From positions 1 to 5,572 of the forward strand of contig CAZSOQ010000299.1 of the NCBI GenBank assembly GCA_964608495.1: DNA of 5,572 nucleotides, written 5' to 3'. Of the stretch, positions 1-5,384 are shown piece after piece. Each line of letters begins with the position of its first letter. The first letter of the stretch is position 1. The position numbers were made by a program, and so were the translations under genes. Under the pieces are notes generated by a model. The model searched no databases. It saw only the letters and a program-made list of their open reading frames with translations, and had not been told where the DNA came from. This stretch comes from JAKORR01 sp964608495. GTDB lineage: Bacteria; Armatimonadota; Zipacnadia; Zipacnadales; FEN-943.

Positions 1-1168
1 CGTCAGAGTCGTAGGTCCAGTACAGATAGCCCGCGAACCCCTCGCCATACAGCCGCAACAGGCTCTGCGTCATCGCCGTCACGGCCTCCGGCAGCGTCTT
101 GTACCTGGAGTTGAAGGCCCCGATTTCGCCCACGATCCTCGGCATCCCGCGCTCCGCGCAGGCCCGCTTCACCTCGGGCAGCTCGATGCTCGCGAAGTCC
201 CTGTCCAGCGTCGTCTCGTCCATCGGGTAGAAGTGCACATCCAGGTACGCGATCTTCGACCGCGCCAGCGCCAGCGGCCGCGCCGGAAACCGCGGATCGC
301 GGCTCTCGTCCTGCCGCAGGCGCGCCGGCCCGCTGCGGCCCACGGCCCGGAAGGTGAACACATTGGCGCTGACCATCGCTTCGGGGTCCATGGCCCGCAC
401 CGCGTCCGTGAAGGTATCGCAGGCCAGGACGATGGCATCGTCCGCCAGCCGTTGCAGCTCCTCCTCGGAGCCCAGGTTGTACCTTCCGCCGTTGAACTCC
501 ATCTCGCCTTCCGTGAGCGAGAAGGGCGGCGCAGTGGCGATGAAGTGCGACTCGTTCTCGATCTCGTAGGCGAAGACGGTGGGCAGCAGGGCGGGATCGT
601 GGGCCTTGATGGCGGCGGCGAAGTCCGCCATGTAGGCCGCCTTGGCCCGCACGTGCCCGGGGTCCAGGTAGGTCAGGTTGTGCCCACCGACCTGAGCCGG
701 GGCCGGGCCTACCTGCCCGCGGTAGTCGGCCCGGTTCGGCAGGTAGCAGAAGCAGGGGATCACGTACACCCGATGCGCCGTGGCCCGCCGCAGGAAGTCG
801 AAGAAGCCCGCCATGTAGCCCGGCGACAGTTCCGTGGCGTCGGCCGACGCGATCGTGCCCGGCCCCGTCTCGTGGTCAATGAACACGCGCACCAGGTTGA
901 AGCCCCGGGCCTCCAGGTCGGCGAACAGAGCCTCGGCCCGCTCCGCCGAGTAGCTCGCCGGGTTGAAGGTATCGTGCCACAGGTGCTTCCGCCCGTTCTT
1001 CTCCACCGTCCGCAGCCTGATGTAGTTGAACCCCCGCGGGTGGAACTCGGCGCCCGAGGCCACCTCGACGAACCTTCCGTCCCGCACCCCGAGGCGCGGC
1101 AGAGAGCCCGGCGGCTGAGCGATGATAGCCAGTGCCGCGGCGCTTGCCAGAATCGCCGTCATCATCAT
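1..1168 (-). CDS. Predicted exported glycoside hydrolase, clan GH-A (GH5 cellulase/mannanase-like), 3' end outside window
   Basis: The visible 389 codons read as a (beta/alpha)8-barrel retaining glycosidase that hydrolyses a beta-linked glycan. Seen: a hydrophobic N-terminus (about residues 4-17, TAILASAAALAIIA) followed by QPPG, suggesting export, although the n-region has no Lys or Arg, so this is not a textbook signal peptide. Next come a strand-1 motif PRGFNYIRL (44-52) and GFNLVRVFIDHE (89-100). YEIENES (201-207) has the Asn205-Glu206 pair expected of the acid/base at the end of strand 4. VHFYP is at 311-315, VGEIGAF (346-352) has Glu348 as the likely nucleophile on strand 7, and YLYWTYDSD (381-389) supplies the usual strand-8 Trp. 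The two-glutamate layout is established for clan GH-A; the assignment here is inferred from motif order. The first of three tandem ATG codons (1168) has AGGAGA five bases upstream, and no in-frame start lies between it and the previous gene's stop. The frame is open to the left edge, with few barrel residues missing. The exact family (GH5 subfamily, or an unclassified GH-A group) and the substrate are unknown. Confidence 0.85.
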   Translation of the reverse strand, partial: MMMTAILASAAALAIIAQPPGSLPRLGVRDGRFVEVASGAEFHPRGFNYIRLRTVEKNGRKHLWHDTFNPASYSAERAEALFADLEARGFNLVRVFIDHETGPGTIASADATELSPGYMAGFFDFLRRATAHRVYVIPCFCYLPNRADYRGQVGPAPAQVGGHNLTYLDPGHVRAKAAYMADFAAAIKAHDPALLPTVFAYEIENESHFIATAPPFSLTEGEMEFNGGRYNLGSEEELQRLADDAIVLACDTFTDAVRAMDPEAMVSANVFTFRAVGRSGPARLRQDESRDPRFPARPLALARSKIAYLDVHFYPMDETTLDRDFASIELPEVKRACAERGMPRIVGEIGAFNSRYKTLPEAVTAMTQSLLRLYGEGFAGYLYWTYDSD

Positions 1169-1173
1169 TCTTA

Positions 1174-1179
1174 TCTCCT
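1174..1179 (-). promoter_or_regulatory. Ribosome binding site of the GH5-like gene
   Basis: AGGAGA on the minus strand lies five bases before the first of three consecutive ATG codons (1168, 1165, 1162). It favours 1168 as the start; the second ATG at a spacing of 8 is also possible and would change the protein by one residue. Confidence 0.7.
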
Positions 1180-1223
1180 GCCTTCCGCCGGCTTGCCCCG
1201 CAGCCGCACGCCCAAGGCCCGAC

Positions 1224-2339
1224 CTACCGCCCCTTCAGCGGCGGCAGCGGATGGGGCTTCACCAGCGCCCCGCCCGCCTCGTGCGACTCGATCACCGCGA
1301 AGGTGTACTCCAGCACCGCCAGCGCGTCTCGACCCGACGCCCGCATCTGCTCCTTCGGCACGCCATTCGTGATGTCTTCGAGGAAGGCGTGAATCCGGGC
1401 GTTGAACGTCTCCTGGAAGTCCAGGCTCCCCGACTCGGTCACCACCGGCGCCTTCGGGCTGTCCGGTGGCACGTCCGCGGGCTGCCCGAGGCCCCCGTGC
1501 CCGGGCGCCTTCCAGTAGGTCACCCGCTCCATGCAGTTCTCGATGCAGAAGGTGCCCCTGGTGCCCGCGACCTCCACGCTCCACCAGCCCCCCAGCCCCT
1601 GCGTCGTGTCGGCCCGCTGGGTGAGCAGGTGCCCCACACAGTCATTCGCGAACCGCATGTGAATGCTCGCCGTGGTGAACATGACATCGCCCGCCCGCCG
1701 CCGGAACCCCGGCCGGCCCAGGAAGGCCTGGATGTGGGTGGCATCCCCGCAGAAGTAGCGCATGACGCTGAGCGGATGCGACACGAAGGCCTTGAGGTGG
1801 AAGTAGGGGAACCCGGCCATGAAGGCCGCCGTCGGAGGCTGGTAGTTCTCCACCTCAGCCCCCTGGAAGCCCGCCTTGGCCAGGCAGTACACCAGCTCGC
1901 CCACTTCCCCGTCCGCCATGTACTGCTTGGCCCGCTCCGCCGGCGGCGTGAAGTAGTGGTTCAGATTGCACCCCAGGTACACGTCCATCTCGGCGGCCTT
2001 CGCCACCATCTGCCGGGCCTCGACGATGTCGCTGGACAGCGGCTTCTCGACCAGCAGGTGCTTGCCGGCCTCCATGGCCTCCACGGCCGGCTCGAAGTGC
2101 CAGCTCCCGTTCTCCATGCCCCCGGTGCACAGGTCCACCACGTCCAGCTCCGGCTCCCCGGCGAGCATGTCCGTGAGGCTATAGTAGGCCCGCACCCCAT
2201 ACTTCTCCGCAGCCGCGTCCGCCCGTTCCCTCATCAGATCGCACACCGCCACGAAATCCGACAGGGGGTCTTGGGCGTGGGCCTCGGCATGCTGGCCGCC
2301 TATCGCCTTCATCCCTACGATCCCGACTTTCAGCGCCAT
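1224..2339 (-). CDS. Gfo/Idh/MocA family oxidoreductase (NAD(P)-dependent sugar or inositol dehydrogenase-like)
   Basis: A 371-residue protein, the normal length for this family, which uses NAD(P) to oxidise or reduce sugars, sugar acids, inositols or bile-type substrates in the cytoplasm. Seen: an N-terminal Rossmann strand and glycine loop (VGIVGMKAIGGQHAEAH, 5-21), an acidic residue ending strand 2 (AVCDL, Asp34), then VVDLCTG (67-73). The diagnostic E-K-P motif is at 98-100, with Lys99 as the predicted catalytic lysine. The C-terminal substrate domain begins near 125. HPLSVMRYFCG (188-198) aligns with the family's usual H-x-x-D-x-x-R-x-x-x-G helix motif, so His188 is the likely catalytic histidine. 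The Asp usually four residues before that His appears to be Ala184, with Lys183 beside it, so the active site is somewhat divergent. The start at 2339 is chosen because MALKVGIVG begins the fold at once and GGGAGGAA lies just upstream; an in-frame ATG at 2462 would add 41 residues without domain character. The gene ends 55 bases before the GH5-like gene. The substrate cannot be inferred. Confidence 0.92.
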   Translation of the reverse strand: MALKVGIVGMKAIGGQHAEAHAQDPLSDFVAVCDLMRERADAAAEKYGVRAYYSLTDMLAGEPELDVVDLCTGGMENGSWHFEPAVEAMEAGKHLLVEKPLSSDIVEARQMVAKAAEMDVYLGCNLNHYFTPPAERAKQYMADGEVGELVYCLAKAGFQGAEVENYQPPTAAFMAGFPYFHLKAFVSHPLSVMRYFCGDATHIQAFLGRPGFRRRAGDVMFTTASIHMRFANDCVGHLLTQRADTTQGLGGWWSVEVAGTRGTFCIENCMERVTYWKAPGHGGLGQPADVPPDSPKAPVVTESGSLDFQETFNARIHAFLEDITNGVPKEQMRASGRDALAVLEYTFAVIESHEAGGALVKPHPLPPLKGR

Positions 2340-2345
2340 TCTCCA

Positions 2346-2353
2346 TTCCTCCC
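2346..2353 (-). promoter_or_regulatory. Ribosome binding site that sets the oxidoreductase start
   Basis: GGGAGGAA on the minus strand, with its GGAGG core eight bases before ATG 2339. It supports the shorter 371-residue product over the in-frame ATG at 2462. Confidence 0.75.
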
Positions 2354-2355
2354 GC

Positions 2356-2397
2356 TTGGGCAACACTACTCGGGTGACGCTACTTGGGTCACACCAG
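2356..2397. repeat. Three degenerate 14-base tandem repeats in the oxidoreductase leader
   Basis: On the plus strand three consecutive 14-base units start at 2356 (TTGGGCAACACTAC), 2370 (TCGGGTGACGCTAC) and 2384 (TTGGGTCACACCAG). Adjacent units match at about 10 and 9 of 14 positions, with a shared pattern T-y-GGG-n-n-A-C-n-C-y-A. The second and third units also form a short inverted pair (GTGAC at 2374-2378, GTCAC at 2388-2392). The array sits immediately upstream of the Shine-Dalgarno of the Gfo/Idh/MocA gene, where a repressor or activator array could lie. That role is inference; the periodicity itself is visible. Confidence 0.45.
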
Positions 2398-2400
2398 AGG

Positions 2401-2429
2401 ATTCTATCCCTTACTAGGCCGCACGCAGC
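2401..2429 (-). promoter_or_regulatory. Weak candidate internal promoter before the oxidoreductase gene
   Basis: The 136-base gap between the TIM-barrel gene and the oxidoreductase gene is the longest gap inside the cluster. It contains an AT-richer patch with TAGAAT (minus strand, 2406-2401), five of six matches to the sigma-70 -10 consensus. The hexamer 17 bases upstream (GCTGCG) is not a good -35 box. If real, it would give the oxidoreductase and GH5-like genes their own transcript, with the 14-base repeats just downstream of the start point. Support is slight. Confidence 0.2.
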
Positions 2430-2475
2430 CCGAGTCCTTCGTCCCCTCGACGCCGCGCACACCCTTCCGGCCCGC

Positions 2476-3813
2476 TCACTGCTCGTCTCCTACTGGCGGC
2501 TCGGGGTAGGCGAAGGACGCCAGGTAATTGCCCAGCCACGTCCAGCGCTGCGCGGGTCGCCCCCCGAGGGCCGCCGCGATCCGCCGCACTTCCCCCAGTG
2601 CCTCCGCGATCTCCCCCCGCTGCTCGACCAGCCGCGCGATCCGCAGGTACTCCTGCGCCAGCTCCGGCCCGCCGAGCAGCGGCCCCGCCACCCGGTCCAG
2701 GAACGATTCCACGTCCGCCTCCGGGTTGCCCGCGGAGCCGTAGTCCGCCAGCGCCAGGTAATTGAGCTCATCGCCCGTGTGGAAGGGCGACGCCTCGCCG
2801 AACAGCGACAGGGCATCGAAGCTGTGCGCGATAGCCTGCCGCGCCATCTCCGCGATCCAGTCCACCGCGACCTCGTGGCGGAATCGGTGCCAGAAGGTCC
2901 CGAAGTGGGCGCGCAGCAGGTGCCTGCGCGGCCCCTCGGGCGGCACGCCGGCCTCGGTCCACGCCCACGAGTTCCGCGGCGCCACGAACCCGTCGCACAC
3001 CCACTGCACCAGGACGTCCTCGGGGAAGCGGTCCACACACTCCGCAGTCCACGGCGGCGCTCCCTCCCCGAAGCCCGGCGCCTCCGCCGGGCCCTCGTAG
3101 GGCTGCGGGTGCGAGTAGGTCTCCACGGCGATCAGGGCCGTCGCGCGCACCGAGCGGATCGCCTCGGCCGCCAGCGGGTACATGAGCGCCATGTCGTCGA
3201 ACGACTGCGCCGACACGGGGTACAGCCGCCGTTCCCGGCACAGGGCGCACCGGCACACGCCCGTGTCGCCCGTCTCCATCTGCACTCCCGCCAGGTCGAA
3301 GGTCTCGAAGAGCCAGCGCAGCGATTCCTGCGCGAACCGCTGGTTCTCGGGCCGCGACGGGCACGCGTGGTGAGACGTCCGCGGTCCCGAGGGCCCGAAG
3401 TCGTAGACCATCCGCCGCCCGTCCGCGTCCACGGCGTACAGCTCGGGGTGGGCCTGGAGGTGGTTCTCCAGCGAGTAGGGGCTGGCGCCCTCGTAGTACA
3501 CCCCGCCGTAGGCGTTCAGCCCCACGCCGGCCAGCAGCATCACGCCCGCCTCGCGCGCCACCTCGCACAGCCGGTGGACGCTGTCGGCCCCGCCGTGCCG
3601 GTCGCGCAGCAGCCCCCACACCACCACCCCGTCTATCCCGTGACACCCGCACCACTGCAGCACGCACGAGTAGTCCGCCACGAAGGCCTCGGCGGTCCGC
3701 CCATACTCATTCGAGGCGCCGAAGTCGTGGCCCCCCGGCCTGTTCAGTGCCCACGCGCTCGCGTGGTCCCACGTCCACAGCAGACGGGTCTTGATCGGCC
3801 CTTGCTCGCCCAT
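2476..3813 (-). CDS. Predicted TIM-barrel glycoside-hydrolase-like protein with CxCxxC motif, family unassigned
   Basis: A 445-residue protein without signal peptide or membrane segment, so probably cytoplasmic. Seen: a barrel-like start (RLLWTWDH, 10-17), IDGVVVWGLLRD (60-71) and a helix then strand AGVMLLAGVGLN (89-100). HHACPSRPENQRF (148-160) resembles the 'CPS.P..r.f' signature of glycoside-hydrolase-like barrels. LAGVQMETGDTGVCRCALC (174-192) places Glu180 and the cysteines 187, 189 and 192 where such families carry an acidic strand-4 residue and a C-x-C-x-x-C loop. Glu231 (AVETYSH) and Glu340 (LFGEASPF) are further carboxylate candidates. ELNYLALADYG (349-359), followed by a helical tail ending in PLLGG (378-382), resembles the C-terminal part of large uncharacterised glycosidase-like proteins of the DUF4838 or GH-like type. 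That comparison is from memory and not a match I could test. ATG 3813 has AGGAGGA five bases upstream; an in-frame ATG at 3912 would overlap the previous gene and add a low-complexity Arg/Gly/Pro leader. The gene begins 71 bases after the toroid gene and probably shares its transcript. Confidence 0.8.
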   Translation of the reverse strand: MGEQGPIKTRLLWTWDHASAWALNRPGGHDFGASNEYGRTAEAFVADYSCVLQWCGCHGIDGVVVWGLLRDRHGGADSVHRLCEVAREAGVMLLAGVGLNAYGGVYYEGASPYSLENHLQAHPELYAVDADGRRMVYDFGPSGPRTSHHACPSRPENQRFAQESLRWLFETFDLAGVQMETGDTGVCRCALCRERRLYPVSAQSFDDMALMYPLAAEAIRSVRATALIAVETYSHPQPYEGPAEAPGFGEGAPPWTAECVDRFPEDVLVQWVCDGFVAPRNSWAWTEAGVPPEGPRRHLLRAHFGTFWHRFRHEVAVDWIAEMARQAIAHSFDALSLFGEASPFHTGDELNYLALADYGSAGNPEADVESFLDRVAGPLLGGPELAQEYLRIARLVEQRGEIAEALGEVRRIAAALGGRPAQRWTWLGNYLASFAYPEPPVGDEQ

Positions 3814-3817
3814 GTGC

Positions 3818-3824
3818 TCCTCCT
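3818..3824 (-). promoter_or_regulatory. Ribosome binding site that sets the TIM-barrel gene start
   Basis: AGGAGGA on the minus strand, with the AGGAGG core (3824-3819) five bases before ATG 3813. It is close to the ideal anti-16S match and argues against the in-frame ATG at 3912, which lies within the preceding gene. Confidence 0.8.
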
Positions 3825-3884
3825 CGGCTCCGGCCCGCCGATCTACCCGGGTCGCCCCGGGGCACGGTCCCGGCCGCGCCAGGC

Positions 3885-4868
3885 CTAGGCGTCTCCCGCC
3901 GAGCCCCGCCACCGTACCTCGGCGCCCGGCAGGATCGCGCTCAGCTCCTGCAGCCAGATGTTGAATTCCGCCGCGTGGTCAATATAGATGAGCAGCAGGT
4001 CCGGCTCCCTCTCGTCGCGCCAGCCGCCCTCGGGGTACTGGGTCTCGACCAGGAAGTCCGCGAAGCGGTAGGCCGCCTGCCGGGCGCGATCGTCGCCCGT
4101 AAGCAGGTAGTACAGCGCCGCGCCCAGGCTGCTCTTCCCGCTGCCCACGAAGCTGAAGGCGTCCTCGTGGCAGCGCAGCTTGAACTCGAAGAACCGCCGC
4201 GCATGGTCGAGGTACTCGCCGCGCCCCGTGGCCATGTACAGCCTGCACAGGAGCTGCAGCGGCAGGCCCACTTCCCAGTAGTCCTGCTTGGGCTTGCTGG
4301 TGTCAATGTGCAAGGCCGCGGGGTCCAGCTCGGGCGTGACGAGCCGCCCGTCGCGCGTGGTGCGGAAGTAGAACCTGTTCTCCTCGGGCTGCTGGTCCAG
4401 CACGCTCACGGCCCACTCGGCCGCGGCCTCGGCGATATCCAGCCGCCCGCAGTACAAGCCGCAGACCCCGGTCCAGCAGGTCGCCAGCGAGCGCAGGTAC
4501 TCGTCGCGGGCGAAGTGGGGGAGACCGCCGCACGGCTCCTGGCACGACGCCAGGAACGCCATCACGGGGTAGGACAGCTCGAAGCGCCCGAGGCGGTGAG
4601 CGCCCTGGAAGAACCAGGCATGCTTATAGACGTCGCCGTTGTAGTCGCGGAGCTGGCCGTCGTCGCCGAGGGTATTGTCCTTGACCCAGGTAAGCAGGCG
4701 ATGGGCGGGCTCCACGTAGCCGGCGACGGCCCAGGAGTAGGCCTGCTTGTGGTAGGCATCCACGGCATAGCCATCCCAGACATAGCCGCCGTCAGGGAGC
4801 TGGTAGGAGAGCTGATACTTGACGGCTTTGATGCCGGCCTGCTGGTACCGCCTGATCCTGTCGGTCAT
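3885..4868 (-). CDS. Predicted alpha/alpha-toroid protein (prenyltransferase-like or six-hairpin glycosidase-like)
   Basis: A 327-residue protein without signal peptide or membrane helices. It is mainly amphipathic helices joined by glycine-rich turns: LPDGGYVW (24-31), CGGLPHF (113-119) and YPEGGWRDE (278-286). This spacing of 'x-D/E-G-G-x-x-W/F' turns between helix pairs is what alpha/alpha-barrel proteins show, both the squalene-cyclase/prenyltransferase repeat group and six-hairpin glycosidases such as GH88/GH105. Aromatic and charged residues that could line a central pocket include W31, D32, Y39, H40, W85, F86, H118, W198 and W283. The catalytic residues of neither group are recognisable with certainty. 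Automated pipelines often call such proteins 'prenyltransferase', but the neighbours are carbohydrate genes and no terpene genes are present, so a sugar-related role (lyase, hydrolase, epimerase or binding) is more likely. ATG 4868 has AAGGAGG nine bases upstream and starts the first helix directly. It is the first gene of the putative operon, after a 604-base spacer. Confidence 0.8.
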   Translation of the reverse strand: MTDRIRRYQQAGIKAVKYQLSYQLPDGGYVWDGYAVDAYHKQAYSWAVAGYVEPAHRLLTWVKDNTLGDDGQLRDYNGDVYKHAWFFQGAHRLGRFELSYPVMAFLASCQEPCGGLPHFARDEYLRSLATCWTGVCGLYCGRLDIAEAAAEWAVSVLDQQPEENRFYFRTTRDGRLVTPELDPAALHIDTSKPKQDYWEVGLPLQLLCRLYMATGRGEYLDHARRFFEFKLRCHEDAFSFVGSGKSSLGAALYYLLTGDDRARQAAYRFADFLVETQYPEGGWRDEREPDLLLIYIDHAAEFNIWLQELSAILPGAEVRWRGSAGDA

Positions 4869-4877
4869 GGCTAGCGG

Positions 4878-4884
4878 CCTCCTT
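4878..4884 (-). promoter_or_regulatory. Ribosome binding site of the alpha/alpha-toroid gene
   Basis: AAGGAGG on the minus strand, nine bases before ATG 4868. It is a strong match for the first gene of the cluster and confirms that coding begins here rather than in the Arg/Pro-rich open frames upstream. Confidence 0.75.
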
Positions 4885-4920
4885 GACGCAGCCGGGCACG
4901 CTTGGGCTTAGGCTCCAGCC

Positions 4921-4960
4921 CCTGGGCCCTTGCGCCTGGCCCCGGGCCCTTACGGTTTGG
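4921..4960. repeat. Two 20-base direct repeats around GGGCCCTT
   Basis: GGGCCCTTGCG at 4924-4934 recurs as GGGCCCTTACG at 4944-4954, exactly 20 bases later, each preceded by CCT or CCC. GGGCCC is self-complementary, so both copies can also pair with each other. The repeat lies in the leader of the alpha/alpha-toroid gene, about 50 bases upstream of its start. Chance is possible in DNA this GC-rich. Confidence 0.35.
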
Positions 4961-5050
4961 CGCCGATTGTCGTGCTGTCTTGCACGGGGTCGTGCTTCGC
5001 CCCACGACGCCCAAGGTCCTGCGCTCGACGACGCCGGCGCGCCTGTGGGC

Positions 5051-5206
5051 CCGTCTCTGCGGAGGGTCCCTTGTAGTCGCGGGTTGGGCCAAGCCCACGC
5101 CCGGGGGGGTGGCTGGCGGGTGGTCCGTCTTTGTGGAGGGTCCGCTTGCAGCCGCGGGCTTCAGCCGCGCCCGCGGCCTTGTGGTGATCCGTCTGTGAGG
5201 GGAGGG
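5051..5206. repeat. Degenerate direct repeat, three copies at 74- and 64-base spacing
   Basis: Copies begin at 5051, 5125 and 5189 with the plus-strand pattern CCGTCT-n-TG-n-GG-AGGG. Copies 1 and 2 stay alike for about 34 bases, continuing as TCC-(G)-CTTG-y-AG-y-CGCGGG with only a few substitutions and one one-base gap. Copy 3 has a two-base insertion (CCGTCTGTGAGGGGAGGG) and diverges after about 18 bases. Their conservation exceeds what GC bias alone would give. They look like decayed copies of one intergenic element, not a CRISPR array, because copies are few, unequal and poorly conserved. Confidence 0.55.
5151..5177. repeat. Perfect 9-bp inverted repeat (hairpin)
   Basis: GCCGCGGGC (5151-5159) and GCCCGCGGC (5169-5177) are exact reverse complements separated by nine bases. 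The hairpin lies inside the second copy of the degenerate direct repeat. No T run follows on either strand, so a Rho-independent terminator is unlikely. Confidence 0.5.
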
Positions 5207-5211
5207 CCGCA

Positions 5212-5244
5212 TGGTCGGAGTCGGCCGCCGGCCAACTCCGGCCA
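5212..5244. repeat. Palindromic element, copy A
   Basis: CGGAGTCGGCC (5216-5226) faces GGCCAACTCCG (5230-5240) across a three-base loop, with one C/A mismatch. Pairing can extend to 5212 and 5244 with a further T-G opposition at 5215/5241. The 23-base core 5217-5239 matches the core of copy B at 5358-5380 at all but a few positions, so the two are copies of one element rather than unrelated hairpins. Confidence 0.6.
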
Positions 5245-5271
5245 TCCGGCCCGCCTTTCTTCTGTGGCAGG

Positions 5272-5294
5272 CCTGGCGCGGTTTCTGCGCCAGG
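5272..5294. repeat. Perfect 8-bp inverted repeat (hairpin)
   Basis: CCTGGCGC (5272-5279) and GCGCCAGG (5287-5294) are exact reverse complements with a seven-base loop. It sits between TGTGGCAGGC (5263-5272) and ACGGCCTT (about 5297-5304). The same two words occur almost adjacent at 5447-5464 without the hairpin, as if the hairpin were inserted in one of two related copies. No T run follows. Confidence 0.5.
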
Positions 5295-5353
5295 GCGACG
5301 GCCTTGCACTTCGCCTCGCGGATTCCCATGCGCATGTGACCTCTTGTGCCGTT

Positions 5354-5384
5354 GCCTGGAGTTGGCCTGCGGCCAACTCCAGGC
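5354..5384. repeat. Palindromic element, copy B: perfect 14-bp stem with 3-base loop
   Basis: GCCTGGAGTTGGCC (5354-5367) and GGCCAACTCCAGGC (5371-5384) are exact reverse complements around TGC. It is the strongest secondary-structure element in the window. It lies about 90 bases downstream of the stop of the partial gene at 5473, in the right place to stabilise or end that transcript, but no T run follows on the minus strand. Its core is shared with copy A 141 bases away, which points to a dispersed REP-like intergenic repeat. Confidence 0.7.

Noticed and set aside
2340..2462. N-terminal extension of the oxidoreductase to ATG 2462
   Set aside because: The Rossmann fold begins immediately after ATG 2339, which has GGGAGGAA upstream; the extra 41 residues match no part of the family and would be encoded by the 14-base repeat array.
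3814..3912. N-terminal extension of the TIM-barrel protein to ATG 3912
   Set aside because: It would overlap the end of the toroid gene by 28 bases and add a low-complexity Arg/Gly/Pro segment, whereas ATG 3813 has an excellent Shine-Dalgarno sequence.
233..4874. Long plus-strand open frames (for example 233-1372, 1122-2417, 2356-3888, 3975-4874)
   Set aside because: They are antisense to the recognisable minus-strand genes, run across gene boundaries, and translate to Arg/Pro/His/Gly-rich sequence typical of the reverse strand of GC-rich genes.
5051..5206. CRISPR array
   Set aside because: There are only three copies, with unequal spacing (74 and 64 bases), strong divergence between copies and no cas gene nearby.
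5354..5384. Rho-independent terminator for the gene ending at 5473
   Set aside because: The stem is strong, but the minus strand continues GGCAACGGCACAAG with no T run, and a related palindrome lies 141 bases away, so a repeat element is the better call.
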